From contig VBAB01000460.1 of NCBI GenBank assembly GCA_005888525.1, positions 1 through 10,069 on the forward strand: a DNA stretch of 10,069 bases, read 5' to 3'. The notes under the pieces are model-generated. The model saw only the letters and a program-made list of their open reading frames with translations, had not been told where the DNA came from and searched no databases. Position 1 is the first letter of the stretch; each line of letters opens with the position of its first letter. The position numbers and the translations under genes are program-made. The stretch is from Alphaproteobacteria bacterium. Its GTDB lineage: Bacteria > Pseudomonadota > Alphaproteobacteria > Rhizobiales > Hyphomicrobiaceae. Below are positions 1 to 6,227 of this stretch, one piece after another.

Positions 1-306
1 CAGATCCCGGACGGTGTTGTCGAGACCGCGCCGCAGCACAGGGCCAGGGACCGGACCGCCGCCAAAAATCGTGCGCAGGACCCCCGCGAGTCCGCCCGGC
101 TGATCATCCCGCGCCTCTTGGCGCCCGGCCGGGTAGCGCGCGGGCGCGCCTGTCTGTTCGGGCTGAGGGTTGCTCAGGCTCTTGTAAGCCTTGTAGGCGA
201 GCATGCCGAGGAGCGCCATGGTGATTTTGGACATGCCGCCCTTGCCGGGGATGGGCTCGCCGCGCGGACCGTTTTGCATTCCATTCAGAACGTCGAGAAG
301 TCCCAT
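1..306 (-). CDS. DUF937 / YidB-like protein, C-terminus cut by window edge
   Basis: Reading frame starts at ATG 304-306 and stays open for 102 codons to the left edge, so the C-terminus is missing. The protein begins MGLLDVLNGMQNG, then has a GGMSKITMALLGMLAYKAYK segment (about residues 23-42) and a proline/glutamine-rich linker, followed by a Gly-rich GGLAGVLRTIFGGG stretch near 75-88. This layout resembles the DUF937/YidB family, whose conserved C-terminal helical part would lie outside the window. The biochemical role of the family is unknown. An AGGAG site lies 8 bases before the ATG. Only 18 bases separate it from the stop of the glsB-type gene upstream, so the two probably form one operon driven by the EcfG-type promoter at 662-686. 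The family call is from motif memory; a search would settle it. Confidence 0.75.
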   Translation of the reverse strand, partial: MGLLDVLNGMQNGPRGEPIPGKGGMSKITMALLGMLAYKAYKSLSNPQPEQTGAPARYPAGRQEARDDQPGGLAGVLRTIFGGGPVPGPVLRRGLDNTVRDL

Positions 307-324
307 AAAAGGCTCCTGATTTGG

Positions 325-627
325 TTATGCGCGCGGAGGCCAGTTCGTGTGTGAGATACCCGGATCGTTGACAGTGCGCTGCACGACGAGCCGATGCCAG
401 ATGACGAGCACGATCACCGCACCGAGGGTGGCTGCGATCAACCCCGCCCCCTGGTCGGGTCGATACCAGCCGATGCTCTGGCCAATCCATGTCGAGACGA
501 ACGCACCGGCGATGCCGAGTACGGCCGTCAAAACAAAACCCTGCGGATTGTTGGGGCCGGGCAGAAGAAAGCGGGCGATCACGCCGGCTATGAGCCCAAT
601 GACGATCATCCAGATGAAGCCAGTCAC
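325..627 (-). CDS. GlsB/YeaQ/YmgE family stress-response membrane protein
   Basis: 100-residue protein with GTG start at 625-627, preceded by GGAGGATC about 5 bases upstream. Three hydrophobic segments are visible: about residues 3-20 (FIWMIVIGLIAGVIARFL), 30-48, and 62-80. The small-residue pattern GLIAGVIA in the first helix and the Pro/Gly loop before the second are typical of the GlsB/YeaQ/YmgE (transglycosylase-associated) family, whose members are usually 80-100 residues and sit in the inner membrane. Their molecular function is not known, but they are commonly induced by stress. The C-terminal tail from about residue 83 is polar. A perfect GGAAC-N16-CGTT element lies 35-60 bases upstream of the start, so control by the general stress sigma factor is likely. 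First gene of a probable two-gene operon with the DUF937-like gene. Confidence 0.88.
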   Translation of the reverse strand: MTGFIWMIVIGLIAGVIARFLLPGPNNPQGFVLTAVLGIAGAFVSTWIGQSIGWYRPDQGAGLIAATLGAVIVLVIWHRLVVQRTVNDPGISHTNWPPRA

Positions 628-659
628 GAGATCCTCCGGCAGCGCTGCGCTCTAGTTTG

Positions 660-684
660 AGAACGGAAGGGGGTCCAAAGGGTT
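660..684 (+). promoter_or_regulatory. Possible weak EcfG-like promoter facing the DUF4112 gene
   Basis: On the plus strand the same DNA reads AGAAC (660-664), 16-base spacer, GGTT (681-684): the GAAC and GTT cores with one mismatch in each box. It overlaps the perfect minus-strand promoter base for base and would start transcription near 691, about 75 bases before the DUF4112 start. It may be a fortuitous result of the inverted symmetry of the two boxes. Confidence 0.3.
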
Positions 685-686
685 CC
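662..686 (-). promoter_or_regulatory. EcfG (general stress response) promoter for the glsB-type operon
   Basis: Reading on the minus strand: GGAAC (682-686), 16-base spacer, CGTT (662-665). This is an exact match to the alphaproteobacterial EcfG/SigT/RpoE2 consensus GGAAC-N16/17-CGTT. Transcription would start near 655, giving a leader of about 28 bases before the GTG at 627. Consensus is established knowledge; use of this copy is inferred from position. Confidence 0.85.
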
Positions 687-765
687 ATTGCTGGCGCAGA
701 ACGATTCGCTTGCGATCGTCCGATGCCGTTCCCATCTGTTGCGATGCCGGAAGGAGCAGGAGCCG

Positions 766-1182
766 ATGCACGGGACCACTATTCGCCACGACAACCGCAC
801 GCAGCAGTCCCTGGCGCGCCTTGAGGCGCTCGCCAAGCTCATGGACGGAGCGTTTGTCATTCCCGGCACCACGATCCGCTTCGGGCTGGACGGCATCGTG
901 GGCTTGATACCCGTGGCGGGTGATATGCTCGCGGGTCTCGTCTCGACCTACCTTATATTGGAGGCGCGACAGCTTGGAGCGCCCGGCTGGCTGATCGCCA
1001 GGATGCTGGCGAACGCCTTTCTTGATACGGCGATTGGCGCAGTCCCCGTGGTCGGCGACGCATTTGACGTCCTGTTCCGCGCCAATATGAAGAACATGGC
1101 TCTGCTCCGGCGGCACCTGGAGAAAAAAGGACTGCGCGTCGGCGGCGTCGTGATCGAGGGCGAGGCAGTGCGCGCAGCTTGA
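766..1182 (+). CDS. DUF4112 domain-containing membrane protein
   Basis: 138 residues from ATG 766. The frame is open from 688, but the ATG at 766 has a good AAGGAGCAGGAG purine site just before it and begins the conserved part, so the longer start is unlikely. Motifs of the DUF4112 family are clear: an N-terminal helix LARLEALAKLMDGAF, then IPGTTIRFGLDGIVGLIPVAGD (about 34-55), then a second GD repeat, DTAIGAVPVVGDAFDVLFRAN (about 88-108), and NMALLRRHL after it. Two hydrophobic stretches around residues 44-68 and 78-98 probably lie in the membrane. Function of the family is unknown. The gene is divergent from the glsB-type gene and shares a 138-base intergenic region holding an EcfG promoter, so joint stress control is plausible but not shown. 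Confidence 0.87.
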   Translation: MHGTTIRHDNRTQQSLARLEALAKLMDGAFVIPGTTIRFGLDGIVGLIPVAGDMLAGLVSTYLILEARQLGAPGWLIARMLANAFLDTAIGAVPVVGDAFDVLFRANMKNMALLRRHLEKKGLRVGGVVIEGEAVRAA

Positions 1183-1541
1183 TACGAGGCACGCGCCGCG
1201 GCGCTTGGCCCACATCCGAGATCGTTCTTTCGCCGGCCATGTGTCGGACCGGTAGCGCACGGTGCTCGTGTCAATGTTGCGCGGGAAGCGGATGCAGCCG
1301 GGCGACCACGCCTCTCTTGCTGCTCCATCGCGGGAAAACGTCATCAGCCCTTGTGGACGTCCTCGAATGCAGTGTTGCGGCGCAGGGGCCAGCGCCTGCT
1401 CTCAAGACCGGCGCGCGGTGGCGGCATTCATGACCAATGCCGCCAAACGACCACCTCGTAGAACCCGCTAACAGCGCGCACTCTGCCTGAAGCGGAGGCG
1501 TAGGCGCTTACGCGAGGGCCGCCCATTGCAATTGGCTGGTC
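1183..1541. other. Intergenic stretch without a convincing gene
   Basis: Between the DUF4112 stop and the EcfG promoter at 1542 I see no reading frame with a ribosome site and protein-like composition. Frames crossing it on the minus strand are antisense shadows of the DUF4112 gene. The only structured element is the inverted repeat at 1419-1445. Confidence 0.5.
1419..1445. repeat. Perfect 10-bp inverted repeat, hairpin with 7-base loop
   Basis: Arms TGGCGGCATT (1419-1428) and AATGCCGCCA (1436-1445) are exact reverse complements around a 7-base loop. It lies 236 bases after the DUF4112 stop and about 100 bases before the EcfG promoter at 1542. No T-run follows on either strand, so it is not a classic intrinsic terminator; it could still be an RNA end, a protein-binding site or a REP-like element. 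Confidence 0.6.
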
Positions 1542-1566
1542 GGAACACTCCATCCGGCTGAACGTT
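1542..1566 (+). promoter_or_regulatory. EcfG (general stress response) promoter for the DUF883-like gene
   Basis: GGAAC (1542-1546), 16-base spacer, CGTT (1563-1566): exact consensus. The expected start point near 1573 gives a leader of about 30 bases before the ATG at 1603. Confidence 0.88.
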
Positions 1567-1602
1567 GATGGCGAAGACAACGGTTCACCACGAGGTTATG
1601 TC

Positions 1603-1929
1603 ATGGCCCAAGTAGGTCCGTCCGACTATCGCAGTCCATCAGAGCACGGCGCCCGCGAGAATGCGGAAGGCATCATTAACCAGGTCAGCGAGCTTGGGGC
1701 GCGCGCCGAGACCGTGGCTGAGGAATTGGCGGCTGCTATCAAGGAGCGGCCGTACACGACGCTCGCAATTGCGGCTGGACTCGCCTTTGCGGTAGGCGCG
1801 ATCTGGAAGATTGGTCACCGTCAGCCGCCAACCCGCATTGAAGCGCTTCGCGCGAGGATGCCCGACATGCGTGGCCGCATGCCGGAGCTGCCAAACTGGG
1901 GGCATCTGCTGCCGCGCTCGTGGCGGTAG
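1603..1929 (+). CDS. DUF883-like (ElaB/YqjD-type) tail-anchored membrane protein
   Basis: 108 residues from ATG 1603, with ACGAGG about 8 bases upstream. The N-terminal 20 residues are polar; residues about 20-47 form an amphipathic helix of the kind seen in DUF883/ElaB/YqjD proteins; then comes ERPYTTLAIAAGLAFAVGAI (48-67), matching the family pattern of a basic/proline entry followed by one membrane helix. Unlike the usual family member, which ends just after the helix, this one carries about 40 extra residues with an Arg- and Met-rich repeat (MPDMRGRMPEL). In E. coli the family binds ribosomes at the inner membrane in stationary phase; whether that applies here is unknown. A perfect EcfG promoter precedes it. 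Its helix is clearly related to that of the DUF883-like gene at 2483-2737. It ends 2 bases from the converging gene at 1932. Confidence 0.82.
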   Translation: MAQVGPSDYRSPSEHGARENAEGIINQVSELGARAETVAEELAAAIKERPYTTLAIAAGLAFAVGAIWKIGHRQPPTRIEALRARMPDMRGRMPELPNWGHLLPRSWR

Positions 1930-1931
1930 GA

Positions 1932-2462
1932 TCAGGGATGCGGATCAGCGGGCCGGAAACCGTCCGGCCTGGCTTCGGCGCCGCCCACCTCTGAGTCTTG
2001 GCGGTCGGTCGGCCAGAACAGGGCGCCAATCATCACCAGCAAGAGTACCAGCGGGAAATTGCGGCCGAGAACGCGAGCGATCTTAAACGCGCCGGCAGCG
2101 CCGCCCGGCGCTGAAAAGAGGGCGCCGAGAAGCGCCAGCGGAGCCTGAAGCATCGCCTCGGCCGTGGCGTCGCTCACAACCTCTCCCGTATCGGCCTGCT
2201 CGGCCTTCTGATCGGCCGCTTCTTCTTCGTGTTCTTTCACGGAGACAGCAATCGCAGCGCCGATCCCGATCGCGGCAAGCCCTCCGGCCATGATCCAGTA
2301 CCCGGTGACGTGGCCGAAACGCTCTACCAGCATGACTGCGATCGCCGCCACCGCGAATCCGAGCGCCAGCACGAAGGGTATCGCCACCGAGGCCCGAGCC
2401 ACATAGCGCAGCACGAGGTGGCTCACCGCCGCTTTGGCGTCATTGATCAGACCTGCGAACAA
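1932..2462 (-). CDS. Hypothetical multi-span membrane protein (holin-like annotation possible)
   Basis: 176 residues starting at TTG 2460-2462, chosen because GGGGAG lies 7 bases upstream and no other start fits; the start is 20 bases after the stop of the upstream DUF883-like gene. Hydrophobic segments at about residues 26-45 and 54-74 form a hairpin; next comes a strongly acidic linker (77-100, with KEHEEEAADQKAEQ), then a hydrophobic, Gly/Ala-rich part and a third segment near 136-150. The tail is polar and Pro/Asp-rich. I do not recognise a named family with confidence; comparable proteins beside DUF883 genes are often labelled phage holin family or DUF1469-like on the basis of the helical hairpin alone. 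Probably co-transcribed with the upstream gene and thus stress-induced. Stops 2 bases from the convergent gene ending at 1929. Confidence 0.78.
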   Translation of the reverse strand: MFAGLINDAKAAVSHLVLRYVARASVAIPFVLALGFAVAAIAVMLVERFGHVTGYWIMAGGLAAIGIGAAIAVSVKEHEEEAADQKAEQADTGEVVSDATAEAMLQAPLALLGALFSAPGGAAGAFKIARVLGRNFPLVLLLVMIGALFWPTDRQDSEVGGAEARPDGFRPADPHP

Positions 2463-2482
2463 GCCCTGCTCCCCGTGGGAAG

Positions 2483-2737
2483 TTACGACTTCCAGATCGC
2501 GCCGAGCACGAAACCGACGATTGCCGCGGTCGCCAGCGTCGCCATCGGCTGATCCTTTATCGACTTGTCCAGCGCGCCTTTGAAATTGCCGGCGACTTCC
2601 TGCATGCGCTCGCCGGCCTCGCGGCCTTGCTCCGTTACGCGGTTTGCGATTTTCTCGGCCTGGTCGGCGGCCTTGCCGAATTGATCTGTTGCCTTGTCCT
2701 CGAGGTCTGATGAGCGACCATAAGTGCTCTGGGCCAT
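2483..2737 (-). CDS. DUF883-like (ElaB/YqjD-type) small membrane protein
   Basis: 84 residues, ATG 2735-2737, with AAAGGAG 7 bases upstream. The first 60 residues are charged and heptad-like (DKATDQFGKAADQAEKIANR), predicted helical; the C-terminus is one membrane helix, about residues 65-82, entered by KDQP and ending GFVLGAIWKS at the very end of the chain. This is the typical DUF883/YqjD layout: cytoplasmic amphipathic helix plus C-terminal anchor. Family members in enterobacteria are stationary-phase, ribosome-associated inner-membrane proteins. A near-consensus EcfG element sits 33-57 bases upstream. It leads an operon with the membrane protein at 1932-2462. The C-terminal helix is a clear relative of that of the 1603-1929 protein (shared TLA-AA---F--GAIWK). 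Confidence 0.85.
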   Translation of the reverse strand: MAQSTYGRSSDLEDKATDQFGKAADQAEKIANRVTEQGREAGERMQEVAGNFKGALDKSIKDQPMATLATAAIVGFVLGAIWKS

Positions 2738-2769
2738 TGCGAGCTCCTTTGGAGATTGGATGGCCTCAC

Positions 2770-2794
2770 AACGCGGCGGCAGAGCTTTGGTTCA
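2770..2794 (-). promoter_or_regulatory. Near-consensus EcfG promoter for the DUF883-like operon
   Basis: On the minus strand: TGAAC (2790-2794), 16-base spacer, CGTT (2770-2773). One mismatch, at the first base of the -35 box. It lies in the 61-base gap between the yihY-like stop (2799) and the DUF883-like start (2737), with an expected start point near 2763. The -35 box falls within the last bases of that gap. Confidence 0.7.
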
Positions 2795-2798
2795 CGCG

Positions 2799-3947
2799 TT
2801 AGCTGCGCGCCTCTCCGATCTCGTCGGCCATCCTGGCACCGCGCGTACCCATCGGCTTGCGGCCTCCCTCGGTGGTGTCTTTGGCCGTCTGGTGCTCCAT
2901 CTCGGCATTGATCTCGGCGCCTGTCAGAACGATTGTGGTCGAGAGCCACATCCACACCATGAATCCGATCACGGCACCCAGCGACCCGTAGGTGGCGTTA
3001 TAGGTGCCGAAATTGGCGACATACCAGGACAGGAGGAGGGAGCCCACGATCCAGATGCCGCCCGCAATCGCGCTCCCCCACGTCACCCAACGCCATTGCG
3101 CCCGCGTGCGGCTCGGCCCGAAACGGTAAAGACAGGCAAGGGCAAACAGGACCACGAGATACAAAAGCGGCCAGCGCAAGAGCGTGAGGAGTCCCGCCGC
3201 GGATTGGATCGGAATGCCGAAGAGCTTCAGCGCAACCGGGACTGCGACGATGCCGGTCATGGCGACAACCACGAGGGCAATCGCCGCAAGCGTGAAGGTG
3301 AGCGACCATAGGGTGAGACGGATGAAACTGCGTTTCTCCCGTTCCTTGTAGATGATGTTGAGCGCGTCGAAGATTGCCTTCGTGCCTGCATTGGCCCCCC
3401 ATAGTGACAGAGCCAGGGTTCCCAGGAATGTCAGGCCCAGCGTGCCCTGGCCCTTGGCGGCGATGCGCTTGACCTGATCGCCGATGACTTCCAGGGCACC
3501 GTCGGGAAGAAAACCCGAGACAAGGCGAAGGTGCTCGTTGATCGTCGCGGCATCCGCAAACAGCCCGTAAAGGGACACGATCGCAGCGGTCGCCGGAAAC
3601 AACGCAAGAAGTGCATAGAAGGTAACGCCAGCGGAGACGAGCAGGACCCGATCGTTCTGGATGCCGTCATAGACGCGCCAGGCAATGTCTTTCCAGCCTT
3701 TGGCGGAAATCTCGGAGGGCTTCGCGGCCTGACGCCCGCGTCCGGGCTGGGTGATCGTCTCCTGCAGCCCGGAGAGGCTCTGTCTTACGGCACCCTGCTT
3801 TTTGGGGCCAAAGAACGCACGGCTGATTCCGATGAGTGCGGCCATGACAATGAGGTCGCCGGACATGCGGCCGGGCGCTCGCGCCGGCTCTTTCTTCGGG
3901 AAGGGTTCGCGCCGCTCCCGGCCGTTCAGATGGCTTGGCGCTGCCAT
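2799..3947 (-). CDS. YihY/BrkB family inner-membrane protein
   Basis: 382 residues from ATG 3945-3947. The family core runs from about residue 84 to 355 with six membrane segments. The N-terminal signature SAGVTFYALLALFP is at 105-118 and the C-terminal signature YGSLGAVIGFMVWMW followed by LTGAEINAE is at 320-349; both are characteristic of the YihY/BrkB family (Pfam Virul_fac_BrkB), once misnamed ribonuclease BN. The molecular function is unresolved. The first 83 residues are a charged, Pro/Arg-rich extension with a short hydrophobic patch at 31-42, longer than in the E. coli protein (about 290 residues). The gene overlaps the 3' end of the alpha/beta hydrolase gene by 22 bases, so the two are almost certainly co-transcribed and perhaps translationally coupled. 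A GGAG lies about 9 bases before the start. Confidence 0.92.
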   Translation of the reverse strand: MAAPSHLNGRERREPFPKKEPARAPGRMSGDLIVMAALIGISRAFFGPKKQGAVRQSLSGLQETITQPGRGRQAAKPSEISAKGWKDIAWRVYDGIQNDRVLLVSAGVTFYALLALFPATAAIVSLYGLFADAATINEHLRLVSGFLPDGALEVIGDQVKRIAAKGQGTLGLTFLGTLALSLWGANAGTKAIFDALNIIYKEREKRSFIRLTLWSLTFTLAAIALVVVAMTGIVAVPVALKLFGIPIQSAAGLLTLLRWPLLYLVVLFALACLYRFGPSRTRAQWRWVTWGSAIAGGIWIVGSLLLSWYVANFGTYNATYGSLGAVIGFMVWMWLSTTIVLTGAEINAEMEHQTAKDTTEGGRKPMGTRGARMADEIGEARS

Positions 3948-4936
3948 GCAGTGGACTCCAAGGCAACGGTATCGATGGCACGCACCACGCGCTCCGGTGC
4001 GATGTGGTGAACCATATGGGAGCCGCCTTTGAGGATCTCCAGGCGGCTGCCGGCTACGTCGCCGTGCAGACGCTGAGCCTGGCGGTAGCTCACGATCTCA
4101 TCAGCGTCGCCGGCGAGGATTGCCGTCGGCGGAAACAGTGATCTGTATCGCTCGCTCAAGGTGCGGGCGGCCGTGATCATATGCGCCGAGTCCTCTGCGA
4201 AAGCCCGGATCTGCGAGGGCCGCAGCGTCAATGCCAGCGGGAACCGGTCCGAAAATCGCGGCGAGACACCTTGGGGCGCGAACATCTTCTCGATGAGTCT
4301 GGGTGCCATCGCCTCACCGATGAACGGCGTGACAGTGTGATTTAGCAGGTCCCCGAGCACGGGAATGGCCGGGGGCGAGAACAGCGCTACATCAGCGCGC
4401 GGTGTGGGGTAGTAATAACCCGAGATCAGCACCAGCCCTGACACTTGCTGTGGGTAGTCGAGGCCAAGTGCGAGAGCCACCAGTGTTCCCCACGAATGCC
4501 CAACGACGATCGGGCGTTCGATACCGAGAAACCTGAATGCTGCTGGAAGAATGGAAGCCTGGGCAGACGCCGTCCAATGACGTCCACGCGGCCGTTCGCT
4601 GTGTCCGAAGCCGGGGCGGTCGAAGGCGATGGCGCGGTATCCGTGTGCCGATTGATCAAAGACGCCGCTGATCAGCAGATCTTCGACCATCGCGCCGTTG
4701 CCATGGAGAAATACGACCGGGCGCCCGCTGCCTTTTGCAACGTAGTGGAGGCGAACACCGCCGGCGGTGACGAATTGACCGCGCGGGGGATAGGCACGCT
4801 CGGCCTTGCGGGACTGTCGTTGAACAAGGGTGGCGGCGCCGGCCAGTGCCATACCTGCCAACACAAGCACACTGCCGCGCCTTGCGCGCCGAGATGACGG
4901 CAATCGCTGTGTCAGCGCCTGGAGGCGAGTTCCCAC
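3926..4936 (-). CDS. Membrane-anchored alpha/beta hydrolase
   Basis: 336 residues with GTG start at 4934-4936, chosen because AGGAG lies 7 bases upstream; the frame is open to 5050 but those starts lack a ribosome site and would precede the candidate promoter. An Arg-rich leader (SSRRARRG) is followed by one hydrophobic segment at about 20-39, so the enzyme is probably anchored in the inner membrane with its domain outside. Alpha/beta-hydrolase motifs follow in order: HGNG oxyanion loop (78-81), DRPGFGHS, nucleophile elbow GHSWG with Ser148, acid Asp279 in GDADEIV, and His307 in GGSHMVHH. The triad is therefore complete. The fold covers esterases, epoxide hydrolases, haloperoxidases and others; the substrate cannot be read from the sequence. 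First gene of an operon with the YihY-like gene, pointing to an envelope role. Confidence 0.9.
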   Translation of the reverse strand: MGTRLQALTQRLPSSRRARRGSVLVLAGMALAGAATLVQRQSRKAERAYPPRGQFVTAGGVRLHYVAKGSGRPVVFLHGNGAMVEDLLISGVFDQSAHGYRAIAFDRPGFGHSERPRGRHWTASAQASILPAAFRFLGIERPIVVGHSWGTLVALALGLDYPQQVSGLVLISGYYYPTPRADVALFSPPAIPVLGDLLNHTVTPFIGEAMAPRLIEKMFAPQGVSPRFSDRFPLALTLRPSQIRAFAEDSAHMITAARTLSERYRSLFPPTAILAGDADEIVSYRQAQRLHGDVAGSRLEILKGGSHMVHHIAPERVVRAIDTVALESTAWQRQAI

Positions 4937-4968
4937 AACGGTTCTCCTGCCCTGATTGACAAGTCGTA

Positions 4969-4994
4969 AACGGCGCAAATGCGGCGCAGGTTTC
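4969..4994 (-). promoter_or_regulatory. Candidate EcfG-like promoter for the hydrolase-yihY operon
   Basis: On the minus strand: GAAAC (4990-4994), 17-base spacer, CGTT (4969-4972). One mismatch in the -35 box (second G to A). Expected start point near 4962, about 26 bases before the GTG at 4936, a leader length like those of the perfect sites. Weaker than the others because the second G of GGAAC is usually conserved. Confidence 0.5.
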
Positions 4995-5492
4995 GCAGAC
5001 ATCCCGCGACTAACCAAGGATTTCTCATTGAAACGGGACCATACCGACAAATGAGCGCTCGTCCCGGACAGGGCGCCTCCGGTCGTATTTGTGTGAGCGG
5101 ATCACACGAGACCGGACAATGATCGCTCCCTTCTTGGTACTGCGCGCGGGCGTCTTTGTGACCGTCCACGCGGGCCTCCTCGGCATCATCATGCTTTTGT
5201 GAGCGCGATTCAGCGCGCATGCAGAAGCGATCGTGGCGACCGGGGCCCATCACCTGCCCGTCGTCGCCAACCGGTGATCAGTGCCGAACACTCGACGATG
5301 GTAGATTGCCGCGGTTGGCGCTCGCCCTCTGTAATCCGCCCGCGAAGCTTCCTCTGTGGCCGCGCGTGCGCCGCCGCTCCCTGCACTTCGGGCCAGGGCC
5401 ACGCATGTAGTAACGCTCAGGGCGATATGTTCGGGTTCGCGTGGCCCCAAGCATCCGTCGGAAAAGTTCGGCACAAGCTTCCCTGACGTTCT
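4995..5492. other. Gene-poor stretch upstream of the hydrolase
   Basis: No convincing gene. Several frames are open on both strands, but they are rich in Arg, Pro and Cys with no ribosome site, as expected for random GC-rich frames. It contains the palindrome at 5091-5107 and one 27-codon hydrophobic frame at 5119-5202 (plus strand), which I could not support well enough to call. Confidence 0.45.
5091..5107. promoter_or_regulatory. lac-operator-like palindrome (possible repressor site)
   Basis: GTGTGA (5091-5096) and TCACAC (5102-5107) are exact inverted arms around a 5-base centre, GCGGA. From memory, the 17 bases match the core of E. coli lacO1 at 14 positions. A Crp site would need a 6-base centre between TGTGA and TCACA, and here it is 5. 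No LacI-family gene is in the window, so any regulator is unknown. Confidence 0.35.
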
Positions 5493-5690
5493 TCAACGAC
5501 ACGGCTGACCCATCCGATCGGCGACCGCCTCGATTGCAATACAGGCGTTGAACCGTTTCTCCGGCAGCCCCGCGTTGCGTTGGTCGCGCTCTCTTTCAGC
5601 ATCCTGCTGGCATCCATGAGTGGAAACCACCGCGAGTTTCGCATCAGCCGCTTCAACCACCATCCATGTGTTGACTGGTACATCTTTCAT
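5493..5690 (-). CDS. Small hypothetical soluble protein (65 aa)
   Basis: ATG at 5688-5690 with a strong GGAGGA 8 bases upstream; the frame is open further, but this start is far better. The product begins MKDVPVNTWMVVEAADAKLA and continues with AVVSTHGCQQDAERERDQRN, then a basic/polar stretch and the ending IAIEAVADRMGQPCR. Composition is protein-like: two short beta-type hydrophobic runs, a charged helix in the middle, and no membrane segment or signal. I believe similar small proteins of about 60-70 residues, with a WMVVE start and an ERERD centre, occur in Bradyrhizobium-type genomes, but I cannot name a family and propose no function. No EcfG element precedes it at a suitable distance. 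Confidence 0.65.
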   Translation of the reverse strand: MKDVPVNTWMVVEAADAKLAVVSTHGCQQDAERERDQRNAGLPEKRFNACIAIEAVADRMGQPCR

Positions 5691-6227
5691 CCCGCACTTC
5701 CTCCGTTCGTGGCGATCCGCCGCGGACCCGCCCTTAGGAGCCTTTTGTGGCAGGATCTCGAACGCAAGCGTAGCCGCCCGCGTTGTTCCGCAGATCAAGA
5801 ATGCTCAAGTGTTTCAAACATCTGGAGCACGTTGCGTTTGCCTCGGCGCAACATGCTGCAACCGTTTTTGATCGCACCACGCCGCCGGCTCCGTGCGCGG
5901 TTTCGGCCGCCACCACCACCGGCACAAAGTCGTGACCACGCGCACCGGAAACACAAGCGGAGCGTCTGATCACCGCTGGCTTCGATTAGCGTTCGAATGC
6001 CGCCCATATCGGTTGCGACGGCGACGCCAGCGTTCCAACAACACTCCGTACGGCGCTGCCGAAGCAGAATTCGCGCGCCTGTTCGGGCGTTCGCTCAGCG
6101 CCACGAACTTCGCCAGGCGGCAATCGCCCAGGTTAAAAGTAGCTCGCGCCAAGCCACCACGATCCGCCGTCTTACGCGACGAAGGCGTTTTAGCACTGGT
6201 GTGATATTCGGCGCGGAGGGCACGAAC
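5691..6227. other. Gene-poor stretch between two small minus-strand genes
   Basis: Open frames exist on both strands, but they are Arg/Ser/Cys-rich, lack ribosome sites and resemble no family I recognise. A GGAAC/CGTT pair is present on the minus strand at 5761-5789, but with a 20-base spacer, too long for EcfG. The stretch could be decayed coding DNA. Confidence 0.4.

Noticed and set aside
104..688. Minus-strand frame of 194 codons
   Set aside because: Overlaps the glsB-type and DUF937-like genes out of frame; composition is Arg/Pro/His-rich.
724..737. GGAAC on the minus strand (GTTCC on plus)
   Set aside because: No CGTT-like box at 16-17 bases.
652..1344. Long minus-strand frame (230 codons)
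   Set aside because: Antisense to the DUF4112 gene, rich in Arg, His and Cys, and without a ribosome site; a shadow.
5092..5106. Crp-binding site reading of the palindrome
   Set aside because: Crp sites need TGTGA-N6-TCACA; here the centre has 5 bases.
5761..5789. GGAAC and CGTT pair on the minus strand
   Set aside because: Spacer of 20 bases, too long for EcfG; not used as the promoter of the 65-aa gene.
5893..6204. Plus-strand frame of 103 codons in the gene-poor stretch
   Set aside because: Arg/His/Ser-rich, no ribosome site, no recognisable motif.
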